Assembly (NCBI RefSeq): GCF_963678635.1
Contig: NC_087067.1
Span: 40,814,379 to 40,878,378, forward strand
Length of the DNA stretch: 64,000 bases
Direction: 5' to 3'
DNA from: Symsagittifera roscoffensis
Lineage: Eukaryota > Xenacoelomorpha > Acoela > Convolutidae
A program made the translations under genes and the position numbers. Of this stretch, positions 33,325 through 41,512 are shown piece by piece. The notes beneath the pieces were generated by a model that worked only from the letters and a program-made list of their open reading frames with translations, did no database searches and was not told where the DNA came from. Within the stretch, counting starts at the first letter, position 1, and each line of letters starts with the position of its first letter.

Positions 33325-33894
33325 ATGATAAATTTGACAAATTTTGAAATAAGAAAAATGAAGTTAGAGGGAACTTGGTTTACTGAAGATATTGATAATG
33401 AACATTTACAATTAAGACTGTTTTCAACCGCAGAAAAAAACTCATTTTTCAAATTTAGTAATGAACGCTACGTCGTCTTCCTCGAAAGGGCAAAGGAAAT
33501 TTCAAAGAAAGAATACGAGTTAATCTTCAAAGAACAATTTTATTTGAGTGAGCTTCAACAAATCTCTTGGTGCATTTCTACAAAACAAAAGTATGGTACT
33601 GTGAGCGATTTGAATCTTGCTGATTATGAAAACGTATTCGACTATTCGTTTGATTTTACCTCAAAAAGGGTTGATAAAGACTTGGAGAGAAAAATCCGTC
33701 TATGTTTCAACAAGCTATCAAAATACAAAAAACTTCCGGTGGTTTATTTAATTATTTACCACCGTTATCTTAATGAGACTAAATGGTATTTGCAAGGTCA
33801 CTTTTATTTCCACTGGCTTGAAATTCAGCAGGTTGGAGAGGTGTTGGAAAAAATAAATAATGAAATTGCAAAAAAGCAGAGTAACTCCTATTGA
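33325..33894 (+). CDS. Polinton ORF 1, unknown, 189 aa
   Basis: First gene after the left terminal repeat. Rich in Lys, Glu, Phe and Tyr, with predicted helices and no signal peptide or membrane span; no motif recognised. It is the same as the truncated copy at 23598. The next gene begins inside it (35-base overlap). Position at the start of the block suggests an early or accessory role, but that is inference. Confidence 0.6.
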   Translation: MINLTNFEIRKMKLEGTWFTEDIDNEHLQLRLFSTAEKNSFFKFSNERYVVFLERAKEISKKEYELIFKEQFYLSELQQISWCISTKQKYGTVSDLNLADYENVFDYSFDFTSKRVDKDLERKIRLCFNKLSKYKKLPVVYLIIYHRYLNETKWYLQGHFYFHWLEIQQVGEVLEKINNEIAKKQSNSY

Positions 33895-34294
33895 TTTGAA
33901 AATAATTCACGAAATTTATACGTCTTTGAAACAAACTTATCCTGATAATTCTAACCGACGCAACTATTTTCTAGCTGCATGTTCTCTGTTTTTTGTTAGT
34001 TCTGATAACCTTAACTACGACATTTTAATTAAGTTGAGACCTTATGGTGGCTTGATTGGTATTGATAACTCTTCCTTGGACAAATACTTGAAAAATTCCA
34101 AAATTTTACGATTGCATGCTATTTTGCACGATGCGGCCGGATTTATACACGAATTTTATCAACAGGGTCCCACGTACTGTTACATGTTACCCTGGAACTG
34201 TAACAACAGCTTATTGGGACATTTGAGTGGAATAGCGTTCTGCCTTTTCATTAAGTTGAAAAAACCAGAAGTTTATAATTTACTAGAATGCTAG
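33860..34294 (+). CDS. Polinton ORF 2, unknown, 144 aa
   Basis: ATG at 33860 lies within ORF 1, and the stop overlaps the next ATG by 7 bases. The C-terminal half has a Cys/Trp/His-containing block ('LHDAAGFIHEFYQQGP', 'YCYMLPWNC', 'LGHLSGIAFC') that looks conserved and folded; no family recognised. Missing from copy A except its first codons, because of the 460-bp deletion. Confidence 0.55.
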   Translation: MKLQKSRVTPIDLKIIHEIYTSLKQTYPDNSNRRNYFLAACSLFFVSSDNLNYDILIKLRPYGGLIGIDNSSLDKYLKNSKILRLHAILHDAAGFIHEFYQQGPTYCYMLPWNCNNSLLGHLSGIAFCLFIKLKKPEVYNLLEC

Positions 34295-34857
34295 GCGAGA
34301 AATCAGTTGTGCGTGACGTGGAAGGCTTTCGTTACAAGAAAAACGCCTTTGTGGTTAAAGAATTAGCAATAACAACTTCAGACTACAGCGATCGACTCAT
34401 TTTCCTACCTCCAGTGAATTTCAATATACTACCAAAGCTTCAACAAAAAGCTTACAACTGGTTAACAATTTATTTACACGGTCTCCATTGGGAAAACGGT
34501 GATTATCTTTATATAAACTTGAATCAAATACTTCAGAGTTTTGTGCTGAGAAATCCCGGTGCCGTTTTTTACGCTAAAGGAAAAGAAAAGACAGAATTTT
34601 TGGCCAAGTACTTGGACCGAAAGATTGAAAACCTAGATGATTTGGGCTGTCCTCGGGTTGAAAACTTATATTTTAAAAATTATCCAAGTTGCAATAAACA
34701 TATTCCACATTACAACTCCAGGAATCATTGTGCCCTGAAGAAAACCAAGGTTTTTTATGATTGGTTGAAAAATGAACAACAGCGAGAGATCAGCGAAAGT
34801 GGAGACATACTCATCACCAAATTCAATGCTTTGTGCGTGGATGACTCCAGAGGGTGA
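34288..34857 (+). CDS. Conserved transposon-associated protein, 189 aa
   Basis: Motifs in order: 'GFRYKKNAFVVKELAI' near the N-terminus, 'IFLPPVNF', 'HGLHWENGD', 'FYAKGKEKTEFLAKYL', 'LGCPRVENL', and a Cys/His block 'YPSCNKHIP ... HCALKKTK'. This arrangement (KELA, then HG-x-W-x-x-G, then KGxEK, then CP and a C..H..HCA end) is one I know from many uncharacterised proteins in invertebrate genomes rich in Polintons and other transposons; an RNase H-like/exonuclease fold has been suspected for similar proteins, but I cannot show the acidic active site here. Treat the function as unknown. Intact in both copies. Confidence 0.6.
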   Translation: MLGEKSVVRDVEGFRYKKNAFVVKELAITTSDYSDRLIFLPPVNFNILPKLQQKAYNWLTIYLHGLHWENGDYLYINLNQILQSFVLRNPGAVFYAKGKEKTEFLAKYLDRKIENLDDLGCPRVENLYFKNYPSCNKHIPHYNSRNHCALKKTKVFYDWLKNEQQREISESGDILITKFNALCVDDSRG

Positions 34858-35113
34858 TATTAAAATTTCATTAACGAGAATAGAGCGTATTGATTGCAGT
34901 GGCCAAATTGTTCAGAGGAAGGAGCAAATAATATTTTCCGAAGAAGAGTTGTCTACGTTGAAGAGGTTTTTTCCAGTTATTGATCAATTTGTATACTTCC
35001 AGAGATTCAAGTTTATCAGAAATGTTAGCCAGCAAGCGAGGAGTATATCTTCCCGAACTAGTCTTAGTACCCAAACGTCAGCCAGGAGTTCAGATGGATC
35101 TAAACAGCAGTGA
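34772..35113 (+). CDS. Small protein with PC4-like block, 113 aa
   Basis: The central part 'GDIKISLTRIERIDCSGQIV' followed by 'RKEQIIFSEEELSTLKRFFP' and 'VIDQFV' has the strand-strand-loop-helix shape and the I-x-L/F-S-x-E-x-x-x-L-K signature of the PC4 (p15) single-stranded-DNA-binding fold. The tail is Ser/Arg/Gln-rich. It overlaps its neighbours by 86 and 92 bases. PC4 assignment is inference from pattern; a role with replication intermediates would fit. Confidence 0.45.
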   Translation: MNNSERSAKVETYSSPNSMLCAWMTPEGDIKISLTRIERIDCSGQIVQRKEQIIFSEEELSTLKRFFPVIDQFVYFQRFKFIRNVSQQARSISSRTSLSTQTSARSSDGSKQQ

Positions 35114-35276
35114 ATTGCCAGATGAGATTAAGACGATTGTGAAAGAGGATACTGTGAAGAAAATAATGTACTACAAAAAAACTGCAAATATCCCAGCAAA
35201 CTTTGTTTTAGAAATGCATGACATAAATGATAGAGATTTCACACGTTATGAAATTTTTTGCTGTTCTCAAAAGTAA
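35022..35276 (+). CDS. Small unknown Polinton ORF, 84 aa
   Basis: ATG at 35022 within the PC4-like gene. Charged, with no recognised motif. It is followed by a 72-bp gap, the longest between genes in this block, before the membrane-protein gene. Confidence 0.45.
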   Translation: MLASKRGVYLPELVLVPKRQPGVQMDLNSSELPDEIKTIVKEDTVKKIMYYKKTANIPANFVLEMHDINDRDFTRYEIFCCSQK

Positions 35277-35348
35277 TTTAATTTTTTACAATCTTCATTC
35301 ACAGAGAGAAAAAGTCTAACACAGTCTGTAGAATAAATAGTTTCTCAA

Positions 35349-35633
35349 ATGTCAGAAGCAACAACAGCAGTAGATGAACCTGACGCAACATTAGTAACAG
35401 AGTTTGTTTATAACGAGACGAACAGTGAAAAAAAATCATGGAAGTTTTGTAACAATGTAACTTTGCCAAGGTCTGAAGTAGTTTTTGTTGCGCAAATGGT
35501 AGTAATTCTAATTTTACTAACCTTCTGCATTCTCAAACTTTCTTTCACTAAATTAAGTTGCGAAGAAACGTCAGTTTGGTTCTCGATTTTATCAGGCTTG
35601 GTTGGTTACGTACTACCAAATCCAAGAATATGA
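35349..35633 (+). CDS. Polinton membrane protein with two TM segments, 94 aa
   Basis: An acidic, Thr-rich N-terminus, then 'TLPRSEVVFVAQMVVILILL' leading into a first hydrophobic span (about residues 46-64), a short Cys-containing loop, and a second span ending 'GYVLPNP'. The RSEVVFVAQ and GYLLPNP-like blocks recur in small proteins encoded next to the ATPase in invertebrate Polintons. Its TGA overlaps the ATPase ATG (ATGA). Probably a virion or host-membrane component; role not established. Confidence 0.65.
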   Translation: MSEATTAVDEPDATLVTEFVYNETNSEKKSWKFCNNVTLPRSEVVFVAQMVVILILLTFCILKLSFTKLSCEETSVWFSILSGLVGYVLPNPRI

Positions 35634-36331
35634 ATAAAGTGATTGATACTTCGACAAGAATTTTTATGGCGATAGTGGGACCTTCAGGATCCGGGAAAAC
35701 TGAGTTAATTTTGAAATTTCTGATGGGAAATACTTTTTACCCTAAATTTGGAACCGTTCTATATCTTTACAAAGAGATGCAACCTGCATTCTCAGTAAAA
35801 GTGTCTTCTCGCGAAGTGAATGTGGAGTTCATGAAATTCGACGGATTCGAATCTGTGAGAAAATTAGAAAATGTTCTTCTAGTTTTCGATGATTCATGTG
35901 AAGACATCTATAATGACAAGGAATTTGTTAGGTTAGCGACAGCGGGTAGACATAGAGGGATAGATGTAATTTATGTTAAGCATAACTTGTTTCAACAAAG
36001 TCGATGGTCGCGTACGATTGATTTGAACACTTCACACATCATTCTGTTCAAATCGCCTCGCGACGTTCAGCAACTAGATCTTTTAGGAAGACAATTGAAT
36101 GTATCAAAATTTTTGAGAAACTGTTACGAATTAGCTACCAGAGACTCTTTTGGACATCTTCTAATCAACTTGGACCCCCGTACATCAGATTGTTTGAGAT
36201 ATTGTTCAAATATCACACCACCTGGGCCAACAGTTTTTTATTTACCCTTATCTGAAGCAGAAACTACTCCAATCACAAATGAAAAAGAAAAACTTATCTA
36301 TTCTGCGGCATATGGTACAACTGAAACCTGA
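35630..36331 (+). CDS. A32/FtsK-like genome-packaging ATPase, 233 aa
   Basis: Walker A 'GPSGSGKTEL' (residues ~19-28), Walker B 'VLLVFDDSCED' (~85-95), then 'RHRGIDVIYVKHNLFQQ' and 'NTSHIILFKSPRD', the sensor/arginine region typical of the Polinton and adintovirus branch of HerA/FtsK-type packaging ATPases. Its product would drive DNA into capsids. The chosen ATG overlaps the preceding stop; length is usual for the family. Intact here, cut near the C-terminus in copy A. Confidence 0.88.
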   Translation: MNKVIDTSTRIFMAIVGPSGSGKTELILKFLMGNTFYPKFGTVLYLYKEMQPAFSVKVSSREVNVEFMKFDGFESVRKLENVLLVFDDSCEDIYNDKEFVRLATAGRHRGIDVIYVKHNLFQQSRWSRTIDLNTSHIILFKSPRDVQQLDLLGRQLNVSKFLRNCYELATRDSFGHLLINLDPRTSDCLRYCSNITPPGPTVFYLPLSEAETTPITNEKEKLIYSAAYGTTET

Positions 36332-36584
36332 CCAGCTAAGAAGATTAATTAGAAAAACTTCAAATCGTGAGATCATAACACTTATTTGTGAATGTTTGCT
36401 CAATGTAGTCAATGGAAACGTACCCGTTAAAATCGCAAACATCGAACGATTCGAGACAGCATACAAATACTTAATAACTCCAAAAACCAGTGTTGTCAAA
36501 AAACGTGCGATTATTTTGAGTAAAGAAGGCTTCCATTTAGTTCGACAAATACTTTATTTTTGTTTCAAGTACCTCACAACTTAA
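36279..36584 (+). CDS. Conserved small Polinton protein, 101 aa
   Basis: Basic, helical, with 'ITLICECLLNVVNGNVPVK' and 'KKRAIILSKEGFHLV' near the C-terminus. An ECxLNxLxGNVP ... KKRxLLxQxGGF pattern is common in small proteins encoded beside Polinton ATPases; function unknown. It starts 53 bases inside the ATPase gene and ends TAATG with the next gene. Confidence 0.6.
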   Translation: MKKKNLSILRHMVQLKPDQLRRLIRKTSNREIITLICECLLNVVNGNVPVKIANIERFETAYKYLITPKTSVVKKRAIILSKEGFHLVRQILYFCFKYLTT

Positions 36585-37444
36585 TGATGACTGCTGAAGA
36601 ATTCATTTTAATTCCGAAACACTTATATGTTAAAGAGCAGCCACATGCTGCACGTGTTCTTCATGATAATAATATTAAACATAAAAATGCTCAACTGTCC
36701 TATCTTAACCGGCTTAGACCCCAATTACCTCCACAGACTAGTAAGACTACTGCAACGAAGGAAACATTTACGGATAATGTTGAGCCCCAACAAGAACAGC
36801 TTAAACTGTTAACGGACGATGAAGAAGTACCGGTCGAACGTGTTAAAGACGAAATACTAGAAGAGAAACACAATAGACAGACCGAAAGCATTTTAGCACA
36901 GTTACAAGTTTTAGAAGACAAAAAATTTGTTAGAGCAAAAACCGTACTTGAAATCATAGAAAATTCAGAAAGAGTAACCATAAACCGTGACAATGAGGTG
37001 ATATATGTAGATAAAGTACCAACAGGACTTAAAGCTACAATATTTTTATACGACATACAACAACCAACGAAAAAATTACACAATCCGGCGTTCATTAACA
37101 TTTTAACTGCTCTCAACTTGAATGAAAACCTGGTAATAAATCGAAATGCCAAACACGCGGTTCAGTCAGCGCCTATTAACGCTCAAGAGAAACGAGAACC
37201 CGGACTCTCAAGAACCCGCTCAACGTCGCCCACTTGGCAGGAAAAAAGTAGTGCAAACCTTAAGAGAAGTAAAAAACACAAACGAAAAAGTCTCAGCGGT
37301 AATAGAAAAACCCAAAACCAAAAACGTGAAAAAGAGTCAGAAGAAGGCTCTGACTCATACGGAACGCCCCATAACGATTCAGATTCTCCAACGTCAGAAA
37401 AGACGAAGGCGCAAACAAAACAATGGGAAAATTACCAAGATTGA
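36584..37444 (+). CDS. Conserved Polinton protein, 286 aa, basic C-terminus
   Basis: It begins 'MMTAEEFILIPKHLY'. The middle (~residues 100-200) has the shape of a conserved Polinton family: 'ILAQLQVLEDKKFVRAKTVL', a loop with 'NRDNEVIYVDKVPTG', and 'LHNPAFINILTALNL'. The C-terminal 100 residues are low-complexity, Lys/Arg/Ser-rich and share 299 bases with the integrase gene in another frame. Function not established; members are often thought structural or DNA-associated. Intact in both copies. Confidence 0.6.
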   Translation: MMTAEEFILIPKHLYVKEQPHAARVLHDNNIKHKNAQLSYLNRLRPQLPPQTSKTTATKETFTDNVEPQQEQLKLLTDDEEVPVERVKDEILEEKHNRQTESILAQLQVLEDKKFVRAKTVLEIIENSERVTINRDNEVIYVDKVPTGLKATIFLYDIQQPTKKLHNPAFINILTALNLNENLVINRNAKHAVQSAPINAQEKREPGLSRTRSTSPTWQEKSSANLKRSKKHKRKSLSGNRKTQNQKREKESEEGSDSYGTPHNDSDSPTSEKTKAQTKQWENYQD

Positions 37445-38366
37445 AGAAAAATTGTTGAAAACTAAATACAGTGACAAAGGTCCCGCGTTATTTGGTAGTG
37501 TGATCAACTTGATAAAAGCAAGCAATTTGTCGCGAAAGAAAGTTAAACATTTCCTTCATACTGAACCTGCTCACACGAAATATCGAACTGTGATCCGAAA
37601 AACGCCGCGACTCAAGGTCATAGTTTACGATATCGACGAAATCTGGTCATTAGATCTGGCCTTTGTTGATAAACTTGCCCAGTACAACCATGATGTTAAG
37701 TATCTGCTTGTTGCAGTTGACTGCATGTCCCGCTATCTCAGAATGCAACCCTTGAAATCAAAGTATGCTACTACAACAGCAGAAGCGTTCAAACTAATGA
37801 TAACGACAAAACAACCGGAAAAAGTATGGGTGGACAAGGGCACAGAGTTTAAAGGGTCCTTCGAAGCATTATGTAAAAAGAAAGGCATAAACACATATAG
37901 CACAGAGAGCGAGAAAACGTCCGCATTCGCTGAGAGAAATATCCGTTCCTTGAAAAATCTTATTTATAAGTACTTGGAGGATAAATGGACTTACTCATAC
38001 ATTGACAAATTGCAAGATTTTGTCAATGCAATTATTTCGAGAACAAATCGTGTCACAAATCTTGCACCAAATAAAGTAACTAAAAAAGATGTTCCTCGCC
38101 TGATTTCATTAAGAGCAGAACAGTCTTTGAAGTTAGTTTGACGTCCAAAGCTTTATGTTGGTGATTATGTTAGACTTGCCAAAGTAGACATACGTTTTCG
38201 CAAGGGTTACAAACAATCGTTCACCGATGAAGTGTTTGAAGTTTTTGACATACCAACACGAAATCCCCCAACATACAATTTGATTGATTCTAACAGAGAA
38301 CCGATTGAGGGAAAATTTTACGAGTCTGAACTGATTCGCGTTCTGGAGAAGGACAATCATGACTGA
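37146..38366 (+). pseudogene. Retroviral-type (rve) Polinton integrase with in-frame TGA
   Basis: A basic N-terminal ~90 residues, then the rve core: first Asp in 'IWSLDLAFVDKL', second in 'VWVDKGTEF', Glu in 'SAFAERNIRSLK', with the second Asp and Glu about 32 residues apart, followed by 'IISRTNRVTNLAPN' typical of the family. TGA at 38139-38141 interrupts the frame; the C-terminal SH3-like domain continues in frame ('LYVGDYVRLAK', 'KGYKQSFTDEVF') to TGA 38364-38366. Integrase inserts the element and makes the 6-bp duplications. The stop is also in copy A. It could be a lesion or, less likely, a readthrough codon (context TGAC). No HHCC zinc finger is obvious. Confidence 0.9.
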
Positions 38367-39252
38367 GGGCACTTCCGACAGCCTTTTCACCCATAATGTT
38401 CCCCCTTCCTTCACAATTACCCTAGTTTCATCTGCATCAATGAACGTTTTTAAAGATAACACTCTGGCCAACTTCAAAAATCTCCTGAGTGAAGAAATAA
38501 ATTTGCAAGGTGAATGGAGAGTAGCAGTTACAGAAATTACCTTCCCTACTCAGATAAACAACGTAACTGACAACAACATTGTGTACTACAAAAAAGATCG
38601 GGTTATAGCAAGCATGAAAGTTGAGAAAGACAAGATCTCCAGACCTTACCTTGGAGAAACAGCAAAAATAACAAAAGGAGAATATACGAGCATTGATCAA
38701 ATACTGGACGAGATTCGTCGAAAGACAGAATTAGAGAAATTGGATTACGTAATAGATCCAATAACCAAACATCTTTCCTTATGGCTGCATTATTGGGAAG
38801 GTATAACTTTTTCAAGCCCGCAAATTCCTAGTCTACTTGGATTCAAAGGCGTCAGAGATGGAACTGGTTATCATATAGGTTACAAACAAGGAAGCACGAA
38901 ACATAGCACATTCTCTACCCAAGATCTTATTGCTGACTATCCCGTTGATGTATGCGCTGGTACTCAGCTTATGTTTATTTATCTGGACATAATTCATTAT
39001 CAAATAGTCGGAGACACAAAAGCACCCCTTTTACGAGTCATTGATACAAATCGTCGAGTGAAAAACGGTTACGCATGTACAATTGAACCGAATCATCGTA
39101 AAGTGTTTAGTAATTTGGATTTTAAAAAACTTTTGGTCAATAATATTTCCAATATTTCTGTGAACTTGCGCACAGAAACTGGAGGACTTGTTCCTTTCGC
39201 TGGAGGGGGAAAAGTTGTTCTGACTTTGAAATTTCAAAAGTTTAGCAATTGA
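38359..39252 (+). CDS. Penton-like minor capsid protein, 297 aa
   Basis: The N-terminus has 'SFTITLVSSASMNVFKDNT' and 'LQGEWRVAVTEITFP', and the C-terminus closes with 'FAGGGKVVLTLKFQKFSN', a pattern shared by Polinton/adintovirus penton-type single-jelly-roll proteins that sit next to the major capsid. Many beta-strand-like segments; no membrane span. The start ATGACTGA overlaps the integrase end by 8 bases. It would occupy fivefold vertices. Intact in both copies. Confidence 0.72.
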   Translation: MTEGTSDSLFTHNVPPSFTITLVSSASMNVFKDNTLANFKNLLSEEINLQGEWRVAVTEITFPTQINNVTDNNIVYYKKDRVIASMKVEKDKISRPYLGETAKITKGEYTSIDQILDEIRRKTELEKLDYVIDPITKHLSLWLHYWEGITFSSPQIPSLLGFKGVRDGTGYHIGYKQGSTKHSTFSTQDLIADYPVDVCAGTQLMFIYLDIIHYQIVGDTKAPLLRVIDTNRRVKNGYACTIEPNHRKVFSNLDFKKLLVNNISNISVNLRTETGGLVPFAGGGKVVLTLKFQKFSN

Positions 39253-39257
39253 TCAAA

Positions 39258-39665
39258 ATGGATTCATATTACCACAACCAAGCAAACCTACCACATTTCT
39301 CGGGGCATTATAGACAACGAGGCAGTGGCTTCGGTGCATTAGCCTTGGGAATAGGAAGAGTCGCACTTCCACTGGCTCGAAAATTTGTGATACCCGCGGC
39401 TAAAAAAATCGGAAAAGAACTACTTCTTCAGGCAGCTCCAGAACTGATAGAAGTTGCAACAAAAAGAAAAAGTCCTAAGCAGGCACTCAAAAGCACCGTT
39501 AGAAAAACAATCAAAAAGCAAGTAGGAGGAGGAAGTAGATCTCGGAAAAGTCATCCGAAAAGAACGACGGCGTTTAAACGAAAAACGAGACGCGTCATTC
39601 CCAGAAAACGAACTGCACAGAGAAGTCGCTCCGATTTCTTTACAAGGGTTAAAAATGATTTCTAA
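39258..39665 (+). CDS. Basic core/pVI-like virion protein, 135 aa
   Basis: The N-terminal part contains 'RQRGSGFGALALGIG', a Gly-rich block like the adenain-type cleavage contexts in adenovirus and adintovirus core proteins, then an amphipathic stretch ('RVALPLARKFVIPAAKKIG') and a very Lys/Arg-rich tail. Such proteins (pVI/pX-like) condense DNA or disrupt membranes after proteolytic maturation. The gene lies five bases after the penton gene and overlaps the capsid gene by 11. Cut at codon 28 in copy A. Confidence 0.68.
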   Translation: MDSYYHNQANLPHFSGHYRQRGSGFGALALGIGRVALPLARKFVIPAAKKIGKELLLQAAPELIEVATKRKSPKQALKSTVRKTIKKQVGGGSRSRKSHPKRTTAFKRKTRRVIPRKRTAQRSRSDFFTRVKNDF

Positions 39666-40971
39666 TTTAATCCCGAGTGAAGCAACTCACAGCTCCTTGG
39701 ACTTATTTGAGAAACCTCCTTTACTTGTCACTTTTGAAAATGCATTCACCCAAAAAATTGGATCTTCCTACTCTCCTGATGGTCCTATGCTCGAGTTTGA
39801 AGTACTCGGCGACAGAAATAATTTCATCGATCTTCAACGTACTCGTTTGGAAATAGTTGCACGAATTGTTCGAAGCAATGGAAACGTGCTTCGAACGCAT
39901 GCTACAGAGGCGGCAAACAGAGATACGCCGTATTTTGTTAACAATCCTTTATCTTCATTATTTTCTGAGTGTACACTGTCTCTGAATGGTGAAAAAATAT
40001 CAACTACCAATGCTAATTTTGCCCATAAAAGCTTTATTGAGACCGAGTTTTCATACGGTAATGATGCCAAGAAAACATGGTTTGCTTGTCAAGGTTATTA
40101 TTATGACGAAAATCCATCAGCCATTGACGGTGCTGGAAGGAGAGCTGATGTTGTTACGGAGCGTAAAGGTCTCGTTGCGGCCTCGAGCGAGCTGAAGCTA
40201 TTTGGTAAAATTGCTTGCGACTTTTTGTCGTGTGACAAGCATCTACTTAGCGGTGTGACAATAAGATTGTCTCTTAGACGTTCTCCTAATGATTTTGTTG
40301 TCATATCTGAAGATGCAGCTAAACACTACAAGGTCCAAATAATCGAAGCTAACCTCTATGTCAGAAAGATGACTGTGACTGACTATGTTCTCTCATCAAT
40401 AGAAAAAACTTTGTTGAAGAACCCGGCAATTTACAATTACATCGAAGTAGTACCAAAAACGTTTCTCGCAACTGCAGGAGTACAAAGCTGGCGACAAGAG
40501 GATGTTTTTGCAAAAGAACCTGTTCGAAGAATGATAGTAGCAATGAGCATAAACGAAGCATATTTGGGTACTAATAGAACAAACCCTTTTCATTACCAGA
40601 AATTTGGGTTGAATGAGATCATTGTGTACAGAAACGGTCTACCCATTGCCGGAACTCCCATCTCAACATCAGACAATAAAAGAATTTATTACAATACGCT
40701 TGAGGCTCTTGATTTTGTGTTAAACACTAGTCATGGAATCAGTCTCGCTAATTATGATAATCATTATATTATGGCTTTTGATCTCACGTCTACTCAGGAG
40801 GCTTCACACGATTTTATTCATCCTGAATTGACCAATTGCACTATTTTGCTCGAACTCAAGTTTGACGCAGGTCTCGGTAATAACGTCGAGTTATTGTTTA
40901 TGGGAGAGCGTGCATCAACAGTTTATGTGCGTTCAGATAGAAAAATTACAAAAAACTCTCTCATGACCTAA
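39655..40971 (+). CDS. Major capsid protein (double jelly-roll, F54H12.2-like), 438 aa
   Basis: It matches in layout the capsid family often labelled 'F54H12.2-like' in invertebrate genomes: N-terminal 'LDLFEKPPLLVTFENAF', 'IDLQRTRLEIVARIV', 'FVNNPLSSLFSECTLSLNGE', 'FIETEFSYGNDAKKTW', mid-region 'DVFAKEPVRRMIVAMSINEA', and a C-terminal strand 'CTILLELKFDAGL' with 'VYVRSDRKITKNSL'. In Polintons and adintoviruses this forms the trimeric hexon-like capsomer. The open frame is complete, starting in overlap with the core gene. Its last codons ATG ACC TAA lie where the protease frame begins. Confidence 0.82.
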   Translation: MISNLIPSEATHSSLDLFEKPPLLVTFENAFTQKIGSSYSPDGPMLEFEVLGDRNNFIDLQRTRLEIVARIVRSNGNVLRTHATEAANRDTPYFVNNPLSSLFSECTLSLNGEKISTTNANFAHKSFIETEFSYGNDAKKTWFACQGYYYDENPSAIDGAGRRADVVTERKGLVAASSELKLFGKIACDFLSCDKHLLSGVTIRLSLRRSPNDFVVISEDAAKHYKVQIIEANLYVRKMTVTDYVLSSIEKTLLKNPAIYNYIEVVPKTFLATAGVQSWRQEDVFAKEPVRRMIVAMSINEAYLGTNRTNPFHYQKFGLNEIIVYRNGLPIAGTPISTSDNKRIYYNTLEALDFVLNTSHGISLANYDNHYIMAFDLTSTQEASHDFIHPELTNCTILLELKFDAGLGNNVELLFMGERASTVYVRSDRKITKNSLMT

Positions 40972-41411
40972 GATAGACATAGATAATCTTCAACTAGTAG
41001 AAATTATTAACCGTTGTAAACATTTGAAACATCGCTTTAGAGGTGTTTTTCCGGCAGATTTGCCATGCTCTTCAGTACTGAAAAACGATAATACATTCAT
41101 GATTATGAATGCCTCACCATCGGATCAACCTGGAACCCACTGGTTGCTTTTTGCTCAAGCTGGAGGACAGATATTCTTCGCAGATCCTCTAGGTAAACGA
41201 TTATGTGATTATCCCCTCGTGTACAAGAATATGCGACGTACAATTCACGAGGGAAATCAGCTACTGTTGAAAAAAAAAATCAGCTGATTCAGTGTTATGC
41301 GGACTTTATTGTATTTATGTTGCTCATGTTATAATTACAAATAAATTTCCAATAGGTTTCAAACTTAATGATCATGATTTGATAAGATTTGCCAAACATA
41401 TGTTATTCTAA
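40967..41411 (+). pseudogene. Adenain-type cysteine protease (C5-like), frame broken
   Basis: The first frame, open from 40967 with no in-frame ATG before 41099, has the conserved start region 'HRFRGVFPADLP', the catalytic His in 'PGTHWLLF' and an Asp in 'IFFADPLG'. The catalytic Cys in 'DSVLCGLYCIYVAHV' lies in another frame, which ends TAA 41409-41411. The break sits at a run of ten A (41270-41279). Such proteases mature capsid and core proteins, consistent with the Gly-rich sites in the core protein. The lack of a proper start and the frame break both argue for inactivity, although a homopolymer miscall could explain the second. Confidence 0.85.
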
Positions 41412-41512
41412 ATTAATTTATTGATGTTTTTGTAAAATTTATAAATTCGTTTTTTTTTTTCAATTCATTCTTATTAACAACAAAAAAATTTTTCTGCAAG
41501 TTTATGTGAACC

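Larger units (their letters stand above)
29156..39342 (+). repeat. Tandem duplication, copy B (10.2 kb), continuous with the full Polinton
   Basis: This repeats 19345-29155 and then continues past the copy A break point at 39342 into unique Polinton sequence. Copy B keeps the 460 bp that A lacks (33818-34277) and lacks the A-only ~84 bp near 30928. Since B joins the rest of the element and A does not, B is the parental arrangement or its intact equivalent. Confidence 0.93.

Noticed and set aside
33325-40971. Bacterial or phage operon contamination, suggested by overlapping genes
   Set aside because: Eukaryotic Polinton gene set, introns in its polymerase, and flanks that are host repeats.
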